Assembly (NCBI GenBank): GCA_021234155.1
Contig: JAJEKV010000049.1
Location: 10,082,292-10,146,291, forward strand
Source: Isoetes taiwanensis
Taxonomy: Eukaryota; Streptophyta; Lycopodiopsida; Isoetales; Isoetaceae
Reading direction: 5' to 3'
DNA: 64,000 nucleotides
Shown: positions 45,195 to 55,886 of the stretch, in pieces
How positions within the stretch are numbered: the first letter of the stretch is position 1
Layout: every line of letters begins with the position of its first letter
Program-made: the position numbers and the translations under genes
Notes under the pieces: generated by a model
What the model saw: only the letters and a program-made list of their open reading frames with translations
Database searches by the model: none
Told to the model about the DNA's origin: nothing

Positions 45195-47440
45195 AAGAGC
45201 AATAATGTATGACGGCAAAAAAAAATAGAATATCTTTGAGATCAAACAGCAAATGTCTCCTGGGTATACAAGGAGTATAATGCGCAGACGTTATAAGCAT
45301 AATGTCTCCTTTTCTGCATTAATAAAAATTATATTAATAAATTATGGTTCTCTTTGCTGGAGTTGCAGCAGTGGCAATGGTTTTATGGTAAAGCTCAAGA
45401 TGCGAAAAATGATGAAAAAGTCAATCATTTCTCATTTGCAGCTTCCATGTCTTTGCAGATGTCAATCATGCATGATGGGCAGTTATACACTAGTATAATC
45501 TGCTTAGGGAGTATAGTAGTCAAAAATAAGTCATTAGAGTAATGGAAGTAGGACACAACATGTGCAGTATGATATAGAGAATGCCACTATGCACTAAGGT
45601 GGACGTTGTATAGAGCCTACACAGCCTAACTGCTAAATAAGTAGTCTTACAATAGCTTGTTTTATAAAGGATGGAAGCTCAGGACGATTGAATAAAGTGC
45701 TCCAAATTCTAGAAAATTAAAAATATGTTGTTATTATTACGTGCTCAAGTCTAGATAGATTTTGTATTCCATTTCTAATTATTCTGCACAATGTTCATCT
45801 TACATTGCATAAGCATCTTCAAGAATTTTCCCACTCTGTTTGCAACATGTGTAACTCAAGTGGTTGGCTATTTCTACAAAAAAGGGCTCTAAGATCCATG
45901 GTTCTAGCATAACACTTTTTGAAAATCAATACATACATTGTAGAAGTGGCATATATTGGGATTTAGCTTACAGATCAATGTGACTTCATGGACTGAAAGA
46001 AGTGCTTGAGACATGAATGAAGTATCGTAGAACCATATAACTAACCTCTTTGGCGCAAAGCCTTTTGCCATCATTTACTTTTTGAAGCATCCACCCTTTT
46101 GTAGCAGTCCATTAGTATCGAGCCCCAATTTTGGAACTGCATTCTCAATATAAGAAAGACTAAAGATATTAGAGTCACCAAGAAAACAATAATCCAAGAA
46201 AAATCATTAAAGCAAATTGACATGAGAGCAGTGCACTTTCTTGTTTTCCACTAGGCAACGGCATCCTTTTCATGTTAAATAAATCTTATCAATCTATTTA
46301 TCTATCTAACTACTTGAATCTCCACCATAGCATGGATGCCGCGAGTAACTTCATTACTTGTAGTACATGAGGAAATATCAGAGCTACATGGCCTATCCTA
46401 AAATATTCAATCTTTTAGGCATGGCTTGAAGTTTCCTAGCACGCAAACAAAGTTTGAATCTATGGCTACTCATGTAAATCCAGTCAACTGATTACTAATT
46501 TAAAACCTGGAACAAATGCCACATAATATGTTCATGCTTCATGTTGAATCAGAGTAAAGGAAACAAGAAAGTAAAGTACAATACCTTTTTTATTTGTACA
46601 ACCAAGCGTGTTCTCAACACCTACCATCTTGGTACTTAAGGTTGATGCAACACATTCTTCCAACTAGAGTTCTTCTCAGTCCACGCTTATCTTCAAAATC
46701 AACTGGAAGCTCTATAATCTTCTCTGTAAAACAACAAATAGATTCTAAGAATTACAAAAGAACAGCAAAATGTTCCCACTTATCACATGATGATTTATCA
46801 GAATTATAGCAATAGACAAGTTGTAAATGAACACCACCTTCTGTTAAAAAATTTGCATCTGTCAAGATCTTCTGAGCTAAGGTCACAATGTTTGAACAAA
46901 CATGCTTCAAGCACCAATCTTTGAGAGAACCAGAATCATTAGGAGCAAATCTAGAGAGCAACATACCTCTTCATCTTGAAACTGGCAATATCAACCAGGT
47001 TTGTGGCGCACAGGATGCACAGTATTATGAGGATCCCTATATAGGCATTTGTCCCTTCCTTCAGACGTATCCATCCCCTCCTTCAGAAAAATGGTTTAAG
47101 GCTGCTTATACAATTGAATGATAAAATCGACATCATCTATAGGATTAACCATTTTGATCTATTGTGGTAGAAAGGAAACAGAAGGTGCCGGAAGATGCAT
47201 TTCTTACCAGCGTCGCCATGCTCGATTCGACAAAACTTGGTTTGCCCGGGAAAAGGAAGCAGGTTCTTGGCAGGCGAAATATTGATGCTCGAGCCTAATT
47301 CATCGCAACTGGAAAGAATAAAGATAAAAAAATAACGATGAACTTATCATTAGTGCTACATAGCATGGCTGGTTTAGTGTGTTAATCTTTAATGCCCCTT
47401 GCATGGTTTCGAGCCTTAGCATATACGATATACTTGTCAA
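45195..47440. other. No confidently identified gene
   Basis: AT-rich intergenic DNA after the element 2 LTR. Frames such as 46594-46809 (plus) and 46752-46964 (minus) are short and match nothing I know. A TCTATTTATCTATCTA stretch lies at about 46294-46310. Confidence 0.35.
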
Positions 47441-47454
47441 ATGCACATATGCAA

Positions 47455-47700
47455 CTTTTTTTCTTTGGATTATACTTGCCAAGTGCACATATGAAATTAT
47501 TGCCAAGTGCACATATGAAATTGAGAGTCTGGCAACATTTCTGGATTCTATACCCAATACACATATGAATTTGAGAGGCAATACCTATTTTTAGATTCTA
47601 TACACAATACACAATTGGATTCTATACCCAATACACATATGAATTTCAGAGACAATACCTATTTTGGATTCTATACCCAAATACACATATGAATTTGAAA
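47455..47700 (+). repeat. Minisatellite of ACACATATGAATTT units
   Basis: Two tandem copies of CAAGTGCACATATGAAATT (about 47480-47523) lead into units of about 50 bp beginning GGATTCTATACCCAATAC (about 47542, 47617 and 47666, with a short partial unit at 47594). The units share ATATGAATTTSAGAGRCAAT. Minus-strand frames here encode only repetitive peptides. Confidence 0.75.
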
Positions 47701-48310
47701 TTCAATATATTGCTCTGGAATTAAAACCGAAATATAGAACCAATAAAAGCACTAATAATGTAGAGGTACAAATTAACCATTGTTATGCATTGCGCAACAC
47801 ATATGAATCTGAGAGTCAATCGCTCTGGAATGAAAACCGAAATATGGAGCAGAGGTACAAACTAGCCCATTGTTATGCATTGCGCAAGGCTAACCATTGT
47901 TCTTGCATTTTTTGCCCTAGGGTTCCACGTTAGTAAAATATCGGCGGCACAACAATAATGGTTCGTATAAGAAGTAGTGTTTTGGCTAGCCATTGTTCTT
48001 GCATTTATTGCCCTAGGGTTCACACGGGTAAAATAATCGGCAATGCAACAATAATAAGAAGTAAATATTCCCTCAAATACTTATGTACCTCATCCATAAG
48101 GTTCCACATTAGTAAATCAATCGGCGACATAACAATAATGGTTCCTATTATAAGTAGTGTTTTGGTTAACCATCGTTCTTGCATTTATTGCGCTAGGGTT
48201 CTGCATTAGTAAAATAATCGGCGGCACAACAATAGTGGTTCGTATTAGAAGTAGTGTTTTGGCTATTGGCGAGTCAAATATTACCTCAAATACTTAGGTA
48301 CCTCATCCAT
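47700..48310 (+). repeat. Complex higher-order tandem repeat
   Basis: Two copies of a GAACCAT- or GAGCAGAGGTACAAA-type block (about 47750 and 47850) share GTTATGCATTGCGCAA. Then three copies of a 95-140-bp unit follow, starting CCATTGTTCTTGCAT (about 47894, 47991 and 48171). These contain GCCCTAGGGTT, TAATCGGCGGCACAACAATA and AAGTAGTGTTTTGG. A CTCAAATACTTAGGTACCTC-type segment is inserted in one unit (48072) and also follows the array (48286). The array arose by nested duplications. Confidence 0.8.
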
Positions 48311-48900
48311 ATATGATCTCAAACTAAACACTTATGTACATAAACACTTAGGTACGTAGCTTCGGCCACGTGCATGGCACCATAAACTACCTATTCAAGA
48401 TAGAGTGTAAGCATACATGGCATAAATGGTAGGAACTACAACGAAGTATAACATGATCTAGGACAACAACAACTCATATCAAACGAAGTCTTGTATACTT
48501 CCAAGATAATAAAGAAAAGATGTATAAAAATTGATAATCTTTAAGACCCCACATCACTTCATATTCCATCGGATGCCAACTAATTGTCAAAACTCTTGTA
48601 TCATTCTAAGAAATGTCTTTTACTTGTTTCTCATTTACACTACTTATAGAGCTACAAAGATCTGATCATTCTACCCCCCTCCCCCCAAAAACAACAACAA
48701 ACCACTCCGCACTCCCCCGCCCCACCTCATAGAGCAATGTTGGTGTGATATATGCACCTCATATATTGATGAAGTACTAGACGCAAAAATCACTGGTGCT
48801 TTGTTTTAAGTCTGAAGAAGCTTTTCTTGGAATGTTGTCACAACATTCATTTAAAAGATGTTGCAATAACAGTTAAAAATGCAATATAAAGTTGACAAAA
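48311..48900. other. No recognisable gene
   Basis: AT-rich DNA with a C-rich low-complexity tract (48673-48720). It grades into the transposon-like end at 48900-49064. Confidence 0.4.
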
Positions 48901-49064
48901 AAGTTGATGTTGCTTTGACAAACAAGTTGACACTATGCCCTTGACACAATTTTGACACAAAGGAAGCACTTTGTGTCAATTTGTTAGTATTTGTTACAAA
49001 GTTGTCACTAATGTTATGCCTTGACACAAGCTTTGACATTATACCCCCATCCTCTTGTAGTGTA
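48890..49064 (-). mobile_element. Possible CACTA-type transposon terminus
   Basis: On the minus strand the sequence begins CACTACAAGAGGATGG at 49064, as many plant CACTA elements do. Inward there are repeated TTGTGTCAA and TTGTCAAC words, like the subterminal repeats of this group. One pair forms a hairpin with 11-bp arms (48952-48979). The opposite end was not found, so extent and identity remain uncertain. Confidence 0.4.
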
Positions 49065-49149
49065 TTGGCAAGAAGCCAATGTGACAGTCCAAAAAGCCAA
49101 AAGAAAGGACAATATTTTTCTCGTGTCAAGTTGCAGAAGAGAGAGATGA

Positions 49150-49663
49150 AGAGTGAGCACAAGCGCTAGGATCTGAAATTGAGCTCACTTTCCATGCATC
49201 TCATAAAAGCCATGTTCAGATGATTACGGAAGAATATTCTGGGGCTTCAAATCTTGATGCATGATTTTCTTTGCACAGTCTTCATGCGGATATGCTAGTC
49301 CTCTTGCAGTTCCAAGGATGATCTCAAACCTCTGTTTCCAGTTTAAAGGGCCTTGTCTCCAAACACCCATCTGTCCAGTGACCCATTCTTCATGTATTCG
49401 TATATGAGGAGACTTTTCGACGCTGTTGCACAAAACCCTAGCAAGAGCACTAAGTTTTGATGATGGCTTCTTCCAAGAACTGCAATTCCTGTGTAGAATT
49501 CTTTACGGTCATAGTCGAAAGCCCGAAGCTTCTTCACTGCAACTTCTGTACCATCTTGAAGCTTCCCTCTGTATACTTCTCCAAAACCACTCGCACCAAT
49601 GCACTGGGTGAAGTTATTAGTGAGTTTTTCTAGCTCTCGATAAGAATATCTTGTTGGAAGCAT
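49150..49663 (-). pseudogene. Truncated receptor-like kinase domain copy
   Basis: About 500 bp closely match the kinase at 61574-62662. The frame starts MLPTRYSYRELEKL and runs through the glycine loop (GASGFGEVYRG, where the better copy has GEGGFG) and the lysine (VAVKKL). A shift near 49345 precedes [10 protein letters not shown]. About 437 bp encoding the activation loop and C-lobe (equivalent to 61792-62228) are missing, with a 2-bp GA microhomology at the junction. The copy then resumes with the last codons. It cannot make an active kinase. It joins a HAD-like gene on its 5' side. Confidence 0.9.
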
Positions 49664-49668
49664 GGATT

Positions 49669-50240
49669 TTAGTGAGCTGGATGCGCTTTGATAACATCTG
49701 ATACTGTTTTACCAGCAGCCAATCCACTCATGATGGACATGAATAGTACTAGAAACGCATCCGTTGAGTAATCTAGTGGAGTATAACTTGGTGGATTTAG
49801 AGCCTGACCTTGATTATAAAAGCACTTAAAAGCATCACCATCTACTATTATGATGTCCTCTTTCTTTTGAATGCCAAGTTGATCCATTATAGTACCAAGA
49901 TGTTTAACGAAGACCGTTGTCATCCGGATCCTTTGGATGTGGAAACTTTATACACTTAGTTTGGTCCCAAATCACCACAAAGTCTCTATTCATTCCTGGT
50001 AACACCCTAAGAACTTCTTCAATATTTCTGCGTTCCATTGAGGACCAGATGGCAACTCGAAACAATATAAATGCCTCATTCATTATATCTTCTAAGTGTG
50101 GGTGAGGATAGATCCACTTAGTATTCGATTCTAGAGGGACTTGTTCGAAATCATTCCGGTTAATAAGCTTCTTAGGAAACGTTTTATACAGGACACCATT
50201 CAGATCGAAGACAATGATTTTGTCACAAGCAGGTGGAGCC
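49669..50240 (-). CDS. HAD/FCP1-like (NIF family) domain, exon 2
   Basis: KIIVFDLNGVLYKTF is HAD motif I as found in a plant clade of FCP1-homology proteins, with Asn replacing the usual second Asp. WSSMERRNIEEVL and FVVIWDQTKCIKFPHP (about 49930-50040) follow the family pattern. IIIVDGDAFKCFYNQGQALNPPSY (about 49790-49850) is motif III with VDGD for the usual VDDS. The two acidic-site changes suggest weak or no phosphatase activity. One frameshift at about 49904 (single-base indel in GTTTAA) separates two well-preserved halves. It ends AHPAH-stop at 49669, directly against the kinase copy. The acceptor AG at 50241-50242 was chosen because it restores frame with exon 1. Confidence 0.75.
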
Positions 50241-50349
50241 CTGAACCATAGAAAACAAAGAGTTAGCCATACAAAAATTGTCTGCAATACACGCCAAGCG
50301 CGTTTTGTCCGTCAGAAGTATTTTACATATCGCACCTGGCGTGAATTAC
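50241..50349 (-). other. Short intron built largely of an inverted repeat
   Basis: The predicted GT-AG intron is 109 bp. Its first 19 bases (50331-50349, GTAATTCACGCC...) match the inverse of an internal segment (50284-50302) at about 15 of 19 positions. The donor-side sequence also matches the palindromic repeat at 55887-55910. The exon reading frame is exactly continuous across it (GAAAG joined to GGCTCC). Confidence 0.65.
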
Positions 50350-50980
50350 CTTTCATCATCAGAGCCTTTGTGGTCATCCCCAGCAGTCGTAGCATCTACT
50401 TCACTCCTCCGATGCTTACTGCCAGAAGCATCAACTCCACGGTTTACTTCAGACACGTTCTCTTCTATGAAAGCTACCTCAGGGTTTTGATTCCTAAAAT
50501 CAGTGGTTGAATCTAAGCTTGCATGATCATCCTGGCTTGTATCATGAACTACTATAGTCGTACCCCCAAGTGTAACATTACCAGTTGGAATATTACGAAG
50601 CATAGACTCCATATTTTTCTCCATGATCTCACGTTCCCGCGCTAGCATTGCAGCCTTCTCCTCGGAGGTTGCATTGCTTTTTGAACATTCTGGAGTTGTT
50701 CTTGGAGGCGATTGTGAAATAGTAGTCTGCTTCTTCCCGTTGTAAGGTACCAAAGCAAACGGGTTTTTATCTTTGACAGGACCCCAATCAGCCGTGGCTA
50801 GTACCTTTCGAAAAACACTTCAAGAAAATCCCTGGACTGGTCATCGTTGACGAAACTTAGACATCTTCTTGATGTCTTCAGGGCTTCTTTACCAATGTAC
50901 CCTCCAACATGAAGTTCACAGCAAGTGGTATCAAGTGGTACAAAAGCCTCAACAAGATAGCTTGCCAGATTGATTGCAAA
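50350..50980 (-). CDS. N-terminal exon of the HAD/FCP1-like gene
   Basis: A frame from about 50807 to 50350 encodes a low-complexity, Ser/Thr/Asp-rich region with a charged helix (EEKAAMLAREREIMEKNMESML). It ends SDDE before the intron. Upstream, after one base shift in an A5 run on the plus strand (50811-50815), a further in-phase stretch reads LVEAFVPLDTTCCELHVGGY and SRRCLSFVNDDQSRDFLEVFF. A likely acceptor is near 50979. I do not recognise the N-terminal part. The start codon may lie in an upstream exon. Confidence 0.6.
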
Positions 50981-51845
50981 CCCTGTTTATTCAAGGGCCT
51001 CTAACAAGATGACCTTGCAAACGCAATAATGACCTCTAGTGCAATTGCAGATTCCTTTTTTGAAAACTGAAATTCTGGCCTGTTTTAGAGGTTTTTATTG
51101 TGAAAATTGCTTAAAATACTAGGCAGCAATTAAAAACAAGCATTCTTTGATGACAAACACAAAATACAAAGTGCGCTAAAAAAAAAATTACACAATGGAA
51201 CAAGATATAAAAAGGGAAGATTATATATAATTTTCAACTTAATTAAACAACACTCTACAAAAATGCAAGTATCTTGTCTAATATGATAGAAACTTCAAGC
51301 AACCTCTTTACAAATAAGAGGTTCTTCATCATCTTATTCAACATTTATAATGGTACCAGTAATGGCAAAAATAGGTTCTTGCTCCACTAATTCCTCCTAT
51401 TTCCTCATCCCATCAAGAGGAATCAAGTTAGTGAAACATGCAGATTGATCTGTATTCCTTGGCAGGCAGTTGAAACTCGGAGCTTGTTGGCTTGGCATTA
51501 TTATCAGCACCATTAGCACCAAGTCTTGGTGCTTATACTCTACAGAGCAGTAATTTTTTATCTAATAATAACCACATGAGTCCTAATCCATATCAAATGG
51601 CAATACAATTCTTCCATTTCCTTAAGCCACAGCCAGAAGCAGTAGTTGTACTAGAACTATCCACAGTCACAGCCACATTTCCTTAAGCCACTGCCACATG
51701 CAGTAGTACTAGAACTATCCACAGTCAGCCACAGGCAATAATGCAATCCCCTAATTGGGAGAATATTCAATGAAAATATTAATTAAACATTAAGAGTTCT
51801 CGTAAGAATTGACAAAGAATTGACAAATCTGTAAGCTTTACAGGA
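50981..51845. other. No recognisable gene; probable intron
   Basis: AT-rich sequence between two minus-strand exon-like stretches. A GCCACAKSCA-type short repeat with CTAGAACTATCCACAGTCA occurs twice (about 51651 and 51709). Nothing else seen. Confidence 0.35.
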
Positions 51846-51849
51846 ACTG

Positions 51850-52004
51850 TTGGATGCTGGAAAACATTTCTAACGTCCATTCTTGTTGTGTTGTAGTTGA
51901 GAATGCTCCATCTCGGATCTAACTGCAGTAACCAATGTGGAGCATCTCCCAAAACGTTAACAAATCTAGCATCTTCACCATCACCTATGATAATTATCTT
52001 CAAT
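51850..52004 (-). CDS. Exon-like segment, unidentified, possibly upstream exon of the HAD-like gene
   Basis: After an acceptor (GTGCACAG at about 52005) a clean frame reads LKIIIIGDGEDARFVNVLGD, then a stretch including HWLLQLDPRW and MDVRNVFQHPT, ending near a possible donor CCT|GTAAAG at about 51850. The composition is protein-like, but the family is not recognised. Strand and position fit an upstream exon of the gene ending at 49669. No direct link is visible. Confidence 0.45.
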
Positions 52005-52100
52005 CTGTGCACAAGTTAATAAGACTAAGAATTTAGCAATTTTTATAAAGGCATGGGAACAGAAGAGCATGGGCCAGAGGCTTTAGAAAATTGATGATGT

Positions 52101-53328
52101 CTATGAAGTCATAGGCAACTAACATAAAAGTTTATTCCTTGTGGAAGCTGTCCTAGACAACATACCTAGGAAAGTAATCTGTCTCATATGTCTCATAGAC
52201 AAGACACAATAAAAATAAAGCTTTCTCTATGCGGTCATGGGAAAAAGTGAAAAAAAAAATTACTGCTTTCTCATGCCATCATAGGCAATCTAGATATAAA
52301 ATTGATCATTGTTTATGAACGCATCAACAAAAGCCATTAAACTATTATTGCATGTGTATTATGCATTGCCTAGAGCAAAAAATAAACAAAAGAAGATGAA
52401 CTTGAACATAAAATCCTATGATTAAAAAGAAATGTGCCAAAATCAGAGAAAAAACGTACAACAATATTACAGAATCTAATGCAAAAAATCCAACAAAAGG
52501 AGCATTGCAAAGCTTAAAATTTCACAAATACTGGCATAAACAAACAGAAATCAAATCAATTTTGCACAAAGGAAGTAAAAGTTCATACCTCTTTCTTGCA
52601 ATGCTCTTTGGTTATGCATGTTCCTTTGAAACATTTACAATATATTGAGACAAGCGAACGGCTCCTTAGGCCCAGTATGGTGCTCTGTTGAATCTGTCAA
52701 AGTCTGAAAGAAATAAAACAAGTTAGGTCATCTGGGCTAAGCTAAATCTCACAGATTGGAGATGAATAACAGTGGAACATCAAGGTCAGACAGCAGTGCT
52801 GATAAAAATAAAACTTATTGAAGAGCCATCCAGATTCTAAAGAACCGATCTACAAAACCGCTCCTGCTCCGGATCTGCAAAACCGCTCCTCCTCCGGAAA
52901 GAACCCTGGGTGCTAGATCTGCAAAACCGCTCCTGCTCCTAGACGCTCCAACCACTTCGTTTCAGCTCTCTCCCTATGCCGTCATAGCAGAATTGTTTTT
53001 CAAAAATGCCTTTGCCTATGCCGTCATGGGCAAATCCCATTTCCAAAAAGGCCTTGCTTATGCCGTCATGGGCAAATCCCTTAAAAAATGTCTTTGCCTT
53101 AAAAAATATCTTTGCCTATTGCCTATGCCATCATGGGCATGTTTTTTTATTTAGTGCTTTTTGTTTTCTTTCTTCCTTTTCAAAGAAAACGTTGGTCTCT
53201 CCTTATGCCATCATAGGCACAACACATTTTTAAAAGTTATCTTTGCTTATGCCACCATAGGCATGACCATTCTCTTCCTTCCCTTTTTTTTGTAACGAAA
53301 ATTGGTTTTTACCTATGCAAGTATAGGC
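52101..53328 (+). repeat. Ten scattered copies of a short hairpin motif
   Basis: The motif YTATGCCRTCATRGGCA, a 7-bp inverted repeat around a 3-4-base loop, recurs at 52101, 52227, 52270, 52973, 53014, 53056, 53121, 53201, 53245 and 53312. Spacing in the dense part is about 40-80 bp, with similar T- and A-rich flanks (TTTGCC...CAAATCCC). The best copies are fully symmetrical (53201-53219) and others have one or two substitutions. No protein is encoded through them. Confidence 0.8.
52847..52939 (+). repeat. Three copies of a 24-bp GC-rich unit
   Basis: GATCTGCAAAACCGCTCC followed by TGCTCC or TCCTCC occurs at 52847-52870, 52872-52895 and 52916-52939. It lies inside the hairpin-motif region just before its dense part. 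Confidence 0.8.
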
Positions 53329-53329
53329 G

Positions 53330-54365
53330 TAGATATATTATGTGTTTCCAAAAGCATCTACACTTTGCTAGATTTTATTTTATCATGTCTTCTGGTTGTA
53401 TCATTATTTATGTTGTAGCAAGTATGGAAGGCTTTAATCCCCATGGAGAAGATTCATCTCCTCATACAAATGTTTATTTGCTGGAGCATGGTAGATGCTG
53501 TATACCGGCTTCTCTAAGTAGACTCATCATTGTTGTACTAGCTTTATCTACACCTGAACCACCTCCATTACATACCATACAAACCATACATCCCCTCAAA
53601 AATGAAGAAAAGTTGCAACAACAATTTTTAGATGTCTTGATTGTTGCTCCTGTACATCCTGTTGAGTTTTGTAATTTGAATCTTTTTTGTCTAAAACAAG
53701 GTGCTATGCGCACATAGATTTGTGTTATTTTTATTGTACCAATAACATGCTTGACAATCTTGTTTGTGCTTTTTGTAATCATGTTTATAAATAAATGCCA
53801 TTATGCCTTGCAAGGAACCTTCATATGAGATTTTCAAACTTTGGTTCTTATATCATTTATGTACTCTCTATCTTTTTATCTAGTTTTCCAAAAGAAGACA
53901 AATTCGTTAAAATTATTCTAGTAAATAGACCCTTTAAATGGATTTTTTTCTTTTTTTAATATGTCAATTTTCTTTATTTGACCCCCCAAAATGGCATCGC
54001 CCTCCTAGAAAGTAGGCCTTCTTTTAAAGTTTGAGGCCAAAACTAGCATATTTTTGGGAAATCTTAGGGAATATTCTTTTATTAGTGCAACTGCAGGTCA
54101 TTAGTGCATTTGCTAGGTCACCTTGTTCTCTTTTTTTTTGTCAACAATTTCAGAGTGATGTCTTTCCGGTAAAGGTCAGGAACATCAAATTCCTGGCATT
54201 CATTCACTTCATCATCATCATCTACTTTGTAGAACACATTTTTCAAGCTGGGTTCATCCAAAAGAAAACATTGCTATGCACCTATCTGATGCCCCTTTGC
54301 TCTTAGCAACCTCATAGTCATCATCTGACACAAGGGATATCATTATGAAGATTATACAGGCACTT
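53330..54365. other. Unassigned; overlapping frames on both strands
   Basis: A plus-strand frame (53340-53717) and a minus-strand frame (53474-53782) overlap. Neither has a domain I recognise, so I do not call a gene. The rest is AT-rich. Confidence 0.3.
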
Positions 54366-55790
54366 TTAAACTACATCAAAGAGAAGAGAACTTTCCCTAA
54401 CGACCTTTAGGCATTCCACGTCGTATGAAGCCATCAAAGCATGCATATGAGGCTCTCCTGGAGGGCATATGATGATAGTAGTAAAGAGCTTCTCAGTTGT
54501 TAAGCCTATGCAGCTAGTAAAAAAATTGTTGTGCTCTTTTTGAGTCATCCCCTCTCCTTTTGCAGACCTGCTATCCAATACAAATAGAGAAATATTACGA
54601 GGGCATATTGTTGTATCGGGTAGGAGACCTTTATAGCCAGTAGAGACCAGGTATTGGAGTGCAAGTAAGTCACCACCAGCATCTTTCAGGATGGCAACCT
54701 TTCTTCTCAGCTCAGCCATCACCTTATCTGATAGTTTTGTAGTATGCTGTTGGTTCTTTGATTTCCTGTTTTTCAGAAAGTCCTTGGACCAGAAGACGTA
54801 TTTCTTGATGTCATCAGCAGACACGCCATACTTGTCTAGCAGGCCGAGTTCAGACAATGGTATATCACCAGATAGCTTCTGAAGTTCTTGACCAACTGCT
54901 ACCTTCATAACTCACATGTCCTTTATATGAGTGCAATAATCAACAAATGACATTTTATCCTTAACCGAAGAAGCCTTCTTGTACAGAACTTCTTTGTTTA
55001 TGCATTGATCTAGCAGCCAAGTGGCTTCATCATCCTGAAGGCCCTGTACTTTTCTCATCTCGGTGGTCTTCAAATCAAATATGGAAGTATCTTGAGGAGG
55101 CACTCTTCCCATTGCATCTGGTAGTTATTTCTGAGCATAAGCATCCCAGAACTCATTCTACTTCGCCTAGACTTCGTCCTTAGCGAAGATGATCCTGTAG
55201 GCATCTGTAGGGCTTTTAGAAGATGCTTCAGACGTCTCCCCAGCTTCCTCTCCACTTTTTTTTCCTGTCTTTTTGGGCCTTGGTTTCTTATCTTGGATAA
55301 TAGTCTGGGTCAAGGCCTTTCCAATGCCTTATACTCCTCAGACTTCGTGCCTCCCTGTTTTATTTGCAGCGGTCTTCTATATTAGATGGTGCAGCTATTG
55401 GGCTATTATCCAAAATGGCTTGGAGCTCTACAATTCTCATTCTCGGGTGAGCATCCTCTATTTCAAGCCCCTCCAGAGCACGACATAACTCCTCATTGAA
55501 TAAGCCTATGCTTGTAGCCATCCCCAAACACATCTCACCAAGAACGGTCATATTATGGCGGTAATTATCAAGACCTTCACGAAACTATAAGATTGGTATA
55601 GGCTATGGCACGAAATGTCCTTTTGGCACAGGTTACTTCAGTTGAATACGCGCCAGGCATGTGTTCAAACTGCTAAAGCTCAGCGTCATTAGAGTTGACA
55701 CTAGACGTGGGAGGTGGAGGGGCGCCTCCTCCACCCCCTCAATCGTGAGTCCTGGCATTACTGAGCGGAAGAGATAATTAATGATCTACA
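54366..55790 (-). pseudogene. Unidentified protein, frameshifted, multi-part
   Basis: Minus-strand frames join in order: a Gly/Pro-rich start after an acceptor-like TTTTTTGTAG (about 55788), then EHMPGAYSTEVTCAKRTFRA, MCLGMATSIGLFNEELCRAL (about 55480-55550), a Lys/Ser-rich linker, FDLKTTEMRKVQGLQDDEAT (about 55060), and a 180-codon frame at 54366-54908 with DKYGVSADDIKKYVFWSKDF and DTTICPRNISLFVLDSRSAK. Stops and one-base shifts interrupt it at about 54910, 55140 and 55360. I recognise no family. It lies divergently next to a transposase-like gene and could be its partner or an unrelated host gene. Confidence 0.5.
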
Positions 55791-55886
55791 AAAAAGAAAA
55801 AAAAAAGAAAAAAGACAACAAAAGTAGATTTGAACTGAAAGGAAACTAGAGATTAAGAGATTAATAGTAGTAACTGTACATTAGTG

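Noticed and set aside
47382..47581. Minus-strand frames with repeated YVHLA- or ICAL-type peptides
   Set aside because: They follow the minisatellite period exactly and differ in content between frames, so they are repeat artefacts.
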